Assembly: GCF_963667685.1 (NCBI RefSeq)
Contig: NZ_OY763930.1
Location: 486,001 to 550,000 of the forward strand
Length of the DNA: 64,000 nucleotides
Direction of reading: 5' to 3'
Origin: Maridesulfovibrio sp.
Lineage (GTDB): Bacteria; Desulfobacterota; Desulfovibrionia; Desulfovibrionales; Desulfovibrionaceae
Position numbers and translations under genes: made by a program. Under the pieces are notes generated by a model. The model was not told the origin of the DNA. It did not search any database and saw only the letters and a program-made list of their open reading frames with translations. Shown one piece after another: positions 47,751-55,427 of the stretch. Position 1 is the first letter of the stretch. Each line of letters starts with the position of its first letter.

Positions 47751-48617
47751 CTATTTCTTAAGCCCTGCGAAAAGAGCTGCATTGTAGGAAGATCGCACCA
47801 GCGGAGCGCTGTACATATGCGCTACTCCCTTTCCCTTACCGTAACGGGTATACTCTTCAAACATATCAGGATGAACATAGCGCAGCACTGCCGGATGCTG
47901 CATGGAAGGGCGCATATACTGACCAATGGTTACGATATCACAATCAATTGCCGCGAGATCATCAACGACCCCACGCACCTCTTCATCGGTTTCCCCTAGT
48001 CCTACCATCAAGCCTGACTTCGCAATTACACCCGCAGCCTTGACCCGGCGCAAAAGCTCCAGACTCTGCCTGTAATCAGCCTGCGGACGTATTTTTTCAT
48101 AATGGGCAGGCGGAGTTTCAACATTATGGTTGATAATATCAGGTTTGGCTTCAATGACCGCGCGTAATGCATCTTCATTGCCCTGAAAATCAGGAATCAG
48201 GACTTCAATGGATGTTTCCGGCAGCATTTCACGAACGGCGCGGATGCAGGCAGCAAAATGAGTTGCCCCGCCATCAGCAAGATCATCACGGGTGACGGAA
48301 GTGATAACTACATGCTTAAGCCCCAACCTTTTGGCTGCCTCGGCCACACGGGTGGGTTCCGTGTGATCAAGTGGAGCTATATCGCCATTCTCAATGTTGC
48401 AGAAGGCGCAATTACGGGTGCAGATATCGCCCATTATCAAAAATGTTGCGGTATGTTCTGAGAAACATTCGAACATATTTGGACACTTGGCACTCTGGCA
48501 GACAGTGCTTAAGCTAAGATCTTTGACCAGTTCGCGGGTAGCGCTATATGTCTTGTTGCATGGGATCTTGACCCGAAGCCATGGCGGGATGCGTAGATAA
48601 TTATCTTTGGCGCACAC
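47751..48617 (-). CDS. lipA: Lipoyl synthase
   Basis: A 288-residue radical-SAM enzyme that inserts two sulfurs into octanoyl-protein. The auxiliary cluster motif is CQSAKCPNMFEC (CxxxxxCxxxxC type, about 40-51), the radical-SAM motif CTRNCAFC (about 66-73), and the C-terminal RSSYNA supplies the auxiliary serine ligand. The start is GTG with GGGGG six bases upstream. It is the last gene of the osmC-lpd-gcvH-lipA run; no lipB lies in the window. The lipoyl carrier encoded next to it is its natural substrate. Confidence 0.95.
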   Translation of the reverse strand: MCAKDNYLRIPPWLRVKIPCNKTYSATRELVKDLSLSTVCQSAKCPNMFECFSEHTATFLIMGDICTRNCAFCNIENGDIAPLDHTEPTRVAEAAKRLGLKHVVITSVTRDDLADGGATHFAACIRAVREMLPETSIEVLIPDFQGNEDALRAVIEAKPDIINHNVETPPAHYEKIRPQADYRQSLELLRRVKAAGVIAKSGLMVGLGETDEEVRGVVDDLAAIDCDIVTIGQYMRPSMQHPAVLRYVHPDMFEEYTRYGKGKGVAHMYSAPLVRSSYNAALFAGLKK

Positions 48618-48639
48618 AGGTTTCCCCCTGATAATTGTA

Positions 48640-48720
48640 GAGCGGTCCCTCTAAAGAGGAAACCGCTCATTCGTTATAATCTCCCATCCAGGAGTGGAGT
48701 CCCGGAGATGGAATCCGGGA
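48640..48720 (-). other. Two hairpins between gcvH2 and lipA
   Basis: TCCCGG / CCGGGA (48700-48720) and the longer GAGCGGT-CCTCT / AGAGG-ACCGCTC (48640-48668). Neither has a T-tract, so RNA processing or attenuation between the two genes is more likely than full termination. Confidence 0.55.
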
Positions 48721-48728
48721 CAGGTGGA

Positions 48729-49118
48729 TTACTTGATTTTTTCTGCGTAAGCTTCGCTGTTCATCAGCTGGCTCTTGTCTGCACCTTCATCAACGGTGAT
48801 GCGCAGCATCCAGCCCTCTTTATAAGGAGAAATGTTCACATCTTCAGGAACATCTTCAAGACCTTCGTTAATCTCGGTAACAGTACCGGAAATGGGCATA
48901 TAAAGGTTGCTGACCGCTTTGATGGATTCAACAGAACCGAACTCCTCACCGGCTTCAAAATGTTCACCTGCTTCAGGAAGATCAACGAAAGCTACTTCAC
49001 CAAGCTGTTCCTGTGCGAAATCGCTGATACCGACTACTGCTGTGTTGTCGTCGTTGATCAGAACCCAGGTATGTTCAGGGTGGTAGAGAAGCTCTGCGGG
49101 AAAAGTAAGTTCGCTCAT
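48729..49118 (-). CDS. gcvH: GcvH-like lipoyl carrier protein, second copy
   Basis: A 129-residue H-protein paralogue. The lipoyl lysine is K67 in VESIKAVSNLY, in the same fold as the copy at 9988-10368 (LGEVAFVDLPEAGE, ISPYKEGWMLRI). GGAG precedes the ATG at 49118; the ORF could start four codons earlier without a ribosome site. It is not beside gcvP or gcvT genes but sits between an lpd and lipA, so its partner enzyme may not be glycine decarboxylase. Confidence 0.93.
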   Translation of the reverse strand: MSELTFPAELLYHPEHTWVLINDDNTAVVGISDFAQEQLGEVAFVDLPEAGEHFEAGEEFGSVESIKAVSNLYMPISGTVTEINEGLEDVPEDVNISPYKEGWMLRITVDEGADKSQLMNSEAYAEKIK

Positions 49119-49164
49119 TTTTATCTCCAAAATGTTTTATTTATTGTGACAGGTTGAACCGTAA

Positions 49165-50589
49165 TCAGCAGCCCCGAAGCCATGCTTCGCAAACCTCGTA
49201 GAAACCTTCTGCGAGAGTCGGGTGGGCATGAATAGTATGGGCAACATCCGCCGCGGTAAGTCCGTTTTTAATAGCCAGACCGGCTTCTGCAATGAGATCG
49301 GTTGCATGGGCTCCGGCAATGTGAGCGCCAAGGATTTTCCCGCTTTCTTTTTCGCAGATGATCTTAAACATACCCGGAAGTTCGCCCATGGCCTGGGCTT
49401 TACCCAGCTCGCGAAACTGGAACACCTGCGAACGAAATTCAATTCCTTTGTGGGCAGCTTCTTCTTCGGAAAGACCGACAGTTCCAATTTCAGGGGAGGT
49501 AAAAATACCTGAAGGAATGACAGAGTAATCAAGGGCACGTTCTATGCCCAGACAGTTATCCACGGCGCAAAGACCTTCTGCGGATGCGACATGCGCCAGC
49601 ATTACCCGTGCTGGTCCCAGAACATCGCCAATGGCGTAAATACCTTCAGCAGAAGTACGCATGTTGCCATCTGCCTTGATCCAGCCGCGTTCGTCGGTCT
49701 CAACCCCGGCTTCGGCAAGATTCAAGCCCACTGTATTTGGAGTGCGGCCGACTGCAACCAGAACCACGTCTGCTTCAATAGTTGTCTCGCCGCCTTTAGC
49801 ATTCTCAACAAACGGTGAAGGCCCAAGCACACACTGAACTTTGTCGTCAACAACTTCGACTTTCTGAACGGTCTTAGCCAGCTGCACTTTGATACGGTGT
49901 TTTTTAGCTTCACGCTGCAGGAGCTTGCTCATATCTGCATCAACAGACGGAATGGGCAGAAGACGGTCCAAGCCTTCTACAATAGTGACCTCTGATCCAA
50001 AAGCACGATAAATGAATGCCAGTTCACAACCGATTACCCCACCACCAACGATGACCATTTTACCGGGGACATGATCCAGATCGAGTGCATCGTCGCTGTT
50101 AATGATCCGCTTGTGGTCCACAGGCAGGGAAGGCAGCTCAAGGATGCTTGATCCGGTAGCTATGATGATACTGTCACTCTTGATTTCTTCCACGCCCTCT
50201 TCAGTGTGGACACGGACGGTTTTCCCTGCGCCAAGTTCAGCTGAACCGCGAACAATCCGGATATTCATTGCAGAACAGGTTTTTTCCAGGCCACCACAAA
50301 GTACTTTGCGGACCCTTTCCTTCCGCGCAACCACAGCTTCCATATCGGCTTTAAATCCTACAGATTCTTCTCCGCCAGCTGCTGCGATACCGAATTCTTC
50401 CAAGCGTCCTGCTGTTTCCAGAGATTCCGCAGATGATTTCAGAGTCTTGGTGGGAATACATCCCCAGTTCAAACAAGTCCCGCCGATCTCGGCCTTTTCA
50501 ATCAAAATAACCTCAGCGCCGCGACGTGCAGCCTCAAAAGCTGCGATGTGGCCGCCCGGCCCTGATCCAATAATGGTGATGGATGGCAT
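49165..50589 (-). CDS. lpdA: Dihydrolipoyl dehydrogenase, second copy
   Basis: A 474-residue FAD disulfide oxidoreductase. FAD motif SITIIGSGPGGHIAAFEAAR (about 3-22), disulfide GGTCLNWGCIPTK (about 37-49), NAD motif VIVGGGVIGCELAFIYRAFG, second FAD motif GIYAIGDVLGPARVMLAH, and C-terminal HAHPTLAEGFYE with the catalytic His-Glu pair. It is clearly different in sequence from the copy in the gcv operon. It begins 23 bases after the osmC stop and is followed 46 bases later by gcvH2. It would reduce the lipoyl group of gcvH2 with NADH. Confidence 0.93.
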   Translation of the reverse strand: MPSITIIGSGPGGHIAAFEAARRGAEVILIEKAEIGGTCLNWGCIPTKTLKSSAESLETAGRLEEFGIAAAGGEESVGFKADMEAVVARKERVRKVLCGGLEKTCSAMNIRIVRGSAELGAGKTVRVHTEEGVEEIKSDSIIIATGSSILELPSLPVDHKRIINSDDALDLDHVPGKMVIVGGGVIGCELAFIYRAFGSEVTIVEGLDRLLPIPSVDADMSKLLQREAKKHRIKVQLAKTVQKVEVVDDKVQCVLGPSPFVENAKGGETTIEADVVLVAVGRTPNTVGLNLAEAGVETDERGWIKADGNMRTSAEGIYAIGDVLGPARVMLAHVASAEGLCAVDNCLGIERALDYSVIPSGIFTSPEIGTVGLSEEEAAHKGIEFRSQVFQFRELGKAQAMGELPGMFKIICEKESGKILGAHIAGAHATDLIAEAGLAIKNGLTAADVAHTIHAHPTLAEGFYEVCEAWLRGC

Positions 50590-50612
50590 TCTGTGCTCCC
50601 GTTTGAGAAATA

Positions 50613-51041
50613 TTACAGTTCTTCGAGCTCGAGATTATAAGTCATGGGAAAAGCTTCATGCAGGGAGGCAGTAATCAGACAACCCTTGCGCATAATCTTT
50701 TCAACACGGTCAAAAATAAAACCGTAATCTTCGTCCATATGTACAGTCACATCAAGAGTAATGCCGGTTACGCGTGCACGCTTCTTTTCATCCAGACCGG
50801 TTTCAAGCGTAGCGGTTCCGGTTATACGTTCGTATTCTGCGCCACGTGTTTCAAGAGCTTTAGCAAGAGAGCCGCAGAAGCAATGCAGAGTTGAAGCTGC
50901 CAGAAGCTGCTTGGCAGTGCCGCCTCGTGCATCCTCGGGAATAGAGGAATAATCGATAGCGATTTCACCAAGGACTTGAGAATTTGTATCTATAACCTGT
51001 TTGTCGCCTTTGCGGTCATATGAAACGGTAAGTTGGGCCAT
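50613..51041 (-). CDS. OsmC/Ohr-family protein
   Basis: A 142-residue thiol-peroxidase-fold protein. Candidate peroxidatic and resolving cysteines are C54 (LHCFCGSLAKAL) and C121 (MRKGCLITASLHEA), in the family positions (E. coli OsmC C59 and C125). A third Cys, C56, lies two residues on. The Glu that supports the peroxidatic Cys in Ohr/OsmC aligns with K44 (GGTAKQLLAAS), so activity may differ from standard peroxide reduction. The ATG at 51041 has AAAGGAG upstream. It is first in the osmC-lpd-gcvH-lipA run. Confidence 0.85.
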   Translation of the reverse strand: MAQLTVSYDRKGDKQVIDTNSQVLGEIAIDYSSIPEDARGGTAKQLLAASTLHCFCGSLAKALETRGAEYERITGTATLETGLDEKKRARVTGITLDVTVHMDEDYGFIFDRVEKIMRKGCLITASLHEAFPMTYNLELEEL

Positions 51042-51090
51042 GTATATTCTCCTTTGTGATTTTTCAGACAAGCTTTGATGCCGCCATTAA

Positions 51091-51105
51091 GCTTCAAACG
51101 TGCCA
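51091..51105 (-). promoter_or_regulatory. Sigma-54-like promoter upstream of osmC
   Basis: Minus-strand TGGCACGTTTGAAGC matches TGGCAC-N5-NNGC, keeping both the GG of -24 and the GC of -12. It lies 49 bases upstream of the osmC ATG. Confidence 0.5.
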
Positions 51106-51400
51106 ACAAAAATAATAACCATAATTACAGATACATATAAAATAAAATCACTGATTCAAGACTGCTTTAGCTATGAAATTCAGTTCAAAATAGACATATC
51201 TGTCGCAATGATTAGCGAAACACCTCACTCGTTCACGATATATATGGATCGCTACAATAACGACAAATCAGTCGTTATCCATAGACCTGTGCGCGCACAA
51301 TCAAATGATTCCCTGTAAATACAACATCTATCGCCGATGACCCGCCATAAAAATATGGCGACCATTTTGTCGCACTCCTTTTTCAAAAGAAAAATGCCAC
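51106..51400. other. Intergenic region upstream of osmC
   Basis: About 300 bases with no supported gene. A short plus-strand frame here (51100-51318) has no ribosome site and unusual composition. A small hairpin CGCCATA-AAAA-TATGGCG is seen near 51350. The region could hold activator sites for the sigma-54-like promoter. Confidence 0.35.
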
Positions 51401-51425
51401 AAAAAAAGACCGCATAAGCGGTCTT
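51400..51425 (-). terminator. Terminator of the TPR gene
   Basis: AAGACCGC / GCGGTCTT with a 4-base loop, followed on the minus strand by seven T. Confidence 0.88.
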
Positions 51426-51452
51426 ATAAAAAATAAACTCAATTGGACGGTT

Positions 51453-52442
51453 TTAGAAATCGAGCTTGATCGTTTTTGATGATTCCGGATTTTTAGCCGG
51501 GGCTTTCTTTTTAGCCGCCTTTTCTTTAGCGGGTGCTGGTCCGCCATCAAGATTTAAACTCATGCTCTCTTTCTTGTCTTTTCCACTTTTAGCAGATTTA
51601 CCCGCCTGAATCTCCTTAGAGGTGGCACCAGGCTTGAAGCCACGTCCAAAAATTTTAGGACCGAGCTTATCGGAAATTTTCTTTGCCTCGCGGTTCAATG
51701 GATTCGCTTTCAAAGCTGCAGCGGCAGCATCGTAAGCCTCTGTGTACATCCTTTTTCCAAGAAACAACTTGGCCTGCCGGACATATATACTCTCATTGGC
51801 TCCAAAACGACGCACAATATCTTTAATCACTTCAAGTGCTTTTTCCTGCTCTGCCATCATCTCATAGGCCAGAAGCAAAGATATGTATGGCCTGCTGTCC
51901 GAAGGATTCTTCTCTATAGCGCGTTCAAGATATTCAACTCCGTCTGCGGGAAAGCCGGACTTAACCAGCCGACCACCTACATCCTGCAAAAGCCCTCTCT
52001 CGTCGGGGAATGCGTCAGTTATTTTACGGAAATATTTTTTAGCTTCCTTGGCATCTTTCTCAGCCAGAAATTTCTGCCCGGTAAGAACATACTGATCTAT
52101 CTGATTCTTCTGCTTGCGGACTTTCTCCACAACAGCTTTTTCAAGTGCACTTTTAATTGTGTTATGGATCTTCATAAACACCGCGGCAAGTTTCTTCTCC
52201 TGCCCCTTGGTGTATTTCAAATTCCGGGGAAGAACCCTCTTAAGTTCATCCATCGCCAGCAGTTGCCGGATAACTTCATCAATGAGGATTCCGATCTCGA
52301 ATTTCTCACGCCCGAAAACCTGGCTTGCAGCCATTTCGTCAAGAGAAAGGCTCAATGCATGCAGACAACGCATATAATCTTTACGCTGTCCGTAGGATTT
52401 AGCCCGGGCAATATTCTCTTTAATGCTTTTAGGCGAACTCAT
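51453..52442 (-). CDS. TPR-repeat protein with basic Lys/Ala-rich tail
   Basis: A 329-residue cytoplasmic protein. Residues about 120-255 form three to four TPR-like helical pairs (EYLERAIEKNPSDSRPYISL, AYDAAAAALKANPLNREA). The N-terminal 115 residues are helical with coiled-coil character, and the last 60 are a Lys/Ala/Pro-rich low-complexity tail (KEKAAKKKAPAKNPESSKTI). No enzyme motif. A scaffolding role is all that can be said. Its stop is followed by an intrinsic terminator, and it is transcribed alone. Confidence 0.7.
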   Translation of the reverse strand: MSSPKSIKENIARAKSYGQRKDYMRCLHALSLSLDEMAASQVFGREKFEIGILIDEVIRQLLAMDELKRVLPRNLKYTKGQEKKLAAVFMKIHNTIKSALEKAVVEKVRKQKNQIDQYVLTGQKFLAEKDAKEAKKYFRKITDAFPDERGLLQDVGGRLVKSGFPADGVEYLERAIEKNPSDSRPYISLLLAYEMMAEQEKALEVIKDIVRRFGANESIYVRQAKLFLGKRMYTEAYDAAAAALKANPLNREAKKISDKLGPKIFGRGFKPGATSKEIQAGKSAKSGKDKKESMSLNLDGGPAPAKEKAAKKKAPAKNPESSKTIKLDF

Positions 52443-52720
52443 ATATAAAACTCCCCTCGAACCATCCCCAAATTCCCCCTACAAATGATCCGACATCAGT
52501 ACAATTCAAATTAATTAATTTAATATATAATTGTTGACTCTATACCGTATCTTGTCAAGACAGAGCCTCATTAAAATTATCCATACTTCACTGCGGTATG
52601 CAGAAGAAAGCGCATTGACGTCATACTCCCCCAAAGGGTAATCATACGATCAGGCATATGCGCATGGCACTGCAATACAAAATTTGCATCTAATCCACTA
52701 ATTCGAACCCCAAAACTTAG
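52443..52720. other. Intergenic region between divergent TPR and M48 genes
   Basis: About 280 A/T-rich bases with the two divergent promoters. I see no ORF or strong structure. A TGGCAC occurs at 52663-52668 but lacks a matching -12 box. Confidence 0.3.
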
Positions 52721-53953
52721 ATGAATATTTACCTTTTAATTATCATTGTTTCGCTAGCCGGATCCTGTCTTCTTGGTATCTACTCCCGTCAGCTGAACCG
52801 GAAGGCACTTTCTCCAAAACTGCCGGACGAATTCTCCGAAACCTTTGATGCCGACGAATATCGCAAATCTCAGGATTACACAAAAGCCGGGATAGATTTC
52901 GAAAACATTTCTGGTTCCATTACCACAATAATCACCATTATGTTCATTATTTTTGGTGGATTTAATGCCGTTGATCTCTGGGCAAGAGGTTTCGGCTATG
53001 GCCAAATATTAACCGGGCTTATCTTCTATGCCGGACTGGCTGTTCTCAGCGACATTCTATCCCTGCCCTTTTCTCTTTATCATACTTTCATCATTGAAGA
53101 AAAGTTCGGATTCAACAAGACCACCCTAAAAACTTTTTTTATCGACAAAGTAAAAGGATATTTGATCGGCGGCATCATCGGAGGTGCAATTCTCAGCGGG
53201 ATTCTGCTATTCTTCAACGTGGCAGGTTCCCTGGCCTGGCTCTGGTGCTGGATATTTACTGTTCTCGTAACACTTGGAATCCAATATATTGCTCCAACAT
53301 GGATTCTGCCCTTGTTCAATAAATTTACACCACTTGAAGAAGGTGAATTGCGTAATAAAATAGAAAATTTCGCAGCAGCAAATGGCTTCGAGCTTTCAGG
53401 AATTTTCATGATTGACGGCTCCAAACGTTCGACCAAGGCCAATGCATACTTCACCGGATTTGGCAAAAAAAAACGTATAGCACTGTTCGATACTTTGATT
53501 CAAAGTCTTTCCGCAGACGAGCTGGTTGCCGTGCTTGCTCATGAGATCGGACACAGCAAACTGGGGCATATCCGTAAAATGATGCTCATCAGCATAATCA
53601 ATACCGGTGCAGTATTCCTGCTCATGTCCTTTTTCCTCGGTAATAAAGAGCTATTTGCAGCTTTCGGGATGCAGCACATATCTGTTCATGCGGGGCTGAT
53701 ATTCTTTGCTTTGCTCTATACCCCGGTGTCCATTGTTCTTTCTATTTTCAGCAACGTCCGTTCCCGCAAGCATGAATTCGAAGCAGATGCATTTGCCGCT
53801 AAAACCACCGGTAAACCGGAAGCACTTGTTAGCGCTCTCAAGAAATTATCGGTAAGCAACCTCTCAAACCTCACACCGCATCCGTTCTATGTCTGGCTGG
53901 AATACAGCCATCCCCCGGTATTGAAGAGGATTAATGCGCTACGTAATTTGTAG
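52721..53953 (+). CDS. M48 family metallopeptidase, Ste24 (CAAX protease)-like
   Basis: A 410-residue multi-pass membrane zinc protease. The catalytic motif is VLAHEIGHSKLGH (about 271-283) with the third zinc ligand in KHEFEADAFA (about 350-359). Roughly seven hydrophobic spans (for example residues 3-20, 64-82, 100-118, 145-165, 170-190, 290-310) match the Ste24 architecture. Bacteria lack prenylated CAAX proteins, so the role is probably membrane-protein quality control. Start ATG at 52721 is followed directly by TM1. Confidence 0.9.
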   Translation: MNIYLLIIIVSLAGSCLLGIYSRQLNRKALSPKLPDEFSETFDADEYRKSQDYTKAGIDFENISGSITTIITIMFIIFGGFNAVDLWARGFGYGQILTGLIFYAGLAVLSDILSLPFSLYHTFIIEEKFGFNKTTLKTFFIDKVKGYLIGGIIGGAILSGILLFFNVAGSLAWLWCWIFTVLVTLGIQYIAPTWILPLFNKFTPLEEGELRNKIENFAAANGFELSGIFMIDGSKRSTKANAYFTGFGKKKRIALFDTLIQSLSADELVAVLAHEIGHSKLGHIRKMMLISIINTGAVFLLMSFFLGNKELFAAFGMQHISVHAGLIFFALLYTPVSIVLSIFSNVRSRKHEFEADAFAAKTTGKPEALVSALKKLSVSNLSNLTPHPFYVWLEYSHPPVLKRINALRNL

Positions 53954-54116
53954 TTGATGCGCTGCTTTTTTGTTTACGTGACTAAACCAGTTTCCTAAGA
54001 AGGGTTCATCCTGCCGACTACTGTATCCAAGGCTTGTTAATACTGGAGGCATGAGTGCCGGTACGCGAATCCAAAAGACGACTACCAAGACTTTGCCGAT
54101 CATAAGGAAAAGAGAG

Positions 54117-54770
54117 ATGCTTTTAAAAAGAGAAAGAGAATTAATCGTTGAATATGGACTAAAACTCCTCGAATCAGGTTTAACCACCGGAACGGGCGGG
54201 AACTTAAGTGTTTTAAACCGTGAGCACGGACTTTTGGCAATCAGCCCCAGCGGACTTGATTACCGACTTTCAAAACCAGAAGATATCGTGGTTATGGATC
54301 TGGACGGAAACATCAAAGAATCCGCCCGCAAACCTTCCAGTGAATACGGATTCCACACAGCTTTATATAAAACCCGCACCGATGTGAATGCTGTAGTGCA
54401 TACCCATTCGGTCTACGCCACAACCGTGGCATGCCTGAACATGGAACTGCCTGCAGTTCACTATCTGGTGGGCTTTGCGGGTAAAAAAGTTCCCCTAGCA
54501 CCTTACGCCACCTTCGGGTCGCAGGAACTGGCGGATAACGTGACAGACACTATAGGTAACTATAATGCCGTGTTGCTCGCAAACCATGGACTTATCACTG
54601 TTGGCCGCCAGATTGGAAACGCCTTTGATGCAGCAGAAGAGCTGGAGCTTGTTGCCAGAATTTATATCCAAGCCCTCTCTGTGGGCAAACCGGTAATCGT
54701 CCCAGATGATGAGATGGATAAAGTTATCGATAAATTTTCTACTTACGGTCAGGCAGGAGGCAAAAGCTAA
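54117..54770 (+). CDS. Class II aldolase/adducin family protein (L-fuculose-phosphate aldolase-like)
   Basis: A 217-residue zinc aldolase. The zinc ligands are H-x-H in VVHTHSVYATTVA (about 95-107) and the later His in LLANHGLITVG; the acidic catalytic residue lies in PSSEYGFHTALY. GTGGNLSV (about 25-32) binds phosphate. The ATG at 54117 has AAGGA six bases upstream; a longer frame adds 22 residues. It is followed two bases later by marC in an operon. The true sugar-phosphate substrate is unknown. Confidence 0.87.
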   Translation: MLLKRERELIVEYGLKLLESGLTTGTGGNLSVLNREHGLLAISPSGLDYRLSKPEDIVVMDLDGNIKESARKPSSEYGFHTALYKTRTDVNAVVHTHSVYATTVACLNMELPAVHYLVGFAGKKVPLAPYATFGSQELADNVTDTIGNYNAVLLANHGLITVGRQIGNAFDAAEELELVARIYIQALSVGKPVIVPDDEMDKVIDKFSTYGQAGGKS

Positions 54771-54772
54771 TC

Positions 54773-55384
54773 ATGGAATCAGGACAGCTCAGCACCGTTT
54801 TTGAAATCGCATTCCCCCTATTCCTGATCATGGACCCTCTTGGCAACCTACCTGTATGCCTGTCCATGCTCCGTGAATATTCTTCGTCCCGACAGCGTAA
54901 AATTCTACTTCGGGAACTTTTTTTCGCTCTGGGAATCATAATTCTATTTATGTATATGGGTGCCGGGCTGATGAAAATGCTTAGCATTCATCAATCCACA
55001 TTGAGAATAGCTGGTGGAGTCATACTTTTCATCATCTCGATGAAAATGATCTTTCCAAAGCCGGAGAGTGTAACTGAAGATACGGAAAAAGACCCATTCA
55101 TTGTCCCGATTGCTGTCCCTTTGTTTGCAGGACCATCGCTGCTGGCTGCGGTAATGGTTTATGGATCAAAAGAAGGCGCTGGGCTTAGCGTGTTATCCGG
55201 GGTTCTTCTTGCATGGGGTATGAGTTTCATCATCATGATGACCGGTCCTACTATGGCCCGAGTACTGGGCAAAAGAGGTTTGAGAGCCTGCGAAAGACTA
55301 ATGGGTCTGATTCTAATTCTTTTATCCGTGCAGATGCTTGAAGATGGAATAGCCTACTACATTAACAATGTCCTGACCCCTTAA
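54773..55384 (+). CDS. MarC family membrane protein
   Basis: A 203-residue inner-membrane protein with about six helices. MDPLGNLPVCLSMLREYS (about 18-35), IAGGVILFIISMKMIF (about 77-92), VPIAVPLFAGPSLLAAVMV (about 105-123) and SVQMLEDGI at the end are family landmarks. Function is not established; the older multidrug-resistance link was withdrawn. Translation is coupled to the aldolase, whose 3' end holds the ribosome site AGGAGG. Confidence 0.87.
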   Translation: MESGQLSTVFEIAFPLFLIMDPLGNLPVCLSMLREYSSSRQRKILLRELFFALGIIILFMYMGAGLMKMLSIHQSTLRIAGGVILFIISMKMIFPKPESVTEDTEKDPFIVPIAVPLFAGPSLLAAVMVYGSKEGAGLSVLSGVLLAWGMSFIIMMTGPTMARVLGKRGLRACERLMGLILILLSVQMLEDGIAYYINNVLTP

Positions 55385-55427
55385 AAGATACACATGTAAC
55401 TTGATTGGGGGAGCTTTGGGTAACCGA

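Noticed and set aside
51100..51318. A 72-codon plus-strand frame upstream of osmC
   Set aside because: No ribosome-binding site, no recognisable domain, and it starts within the osmC promoter-like element.
52663..52678. Sigma-54 promoter upstream of the M48 protease
   Set aside because: TGGCAC is present but the -12 GC is missing at the required spacing.
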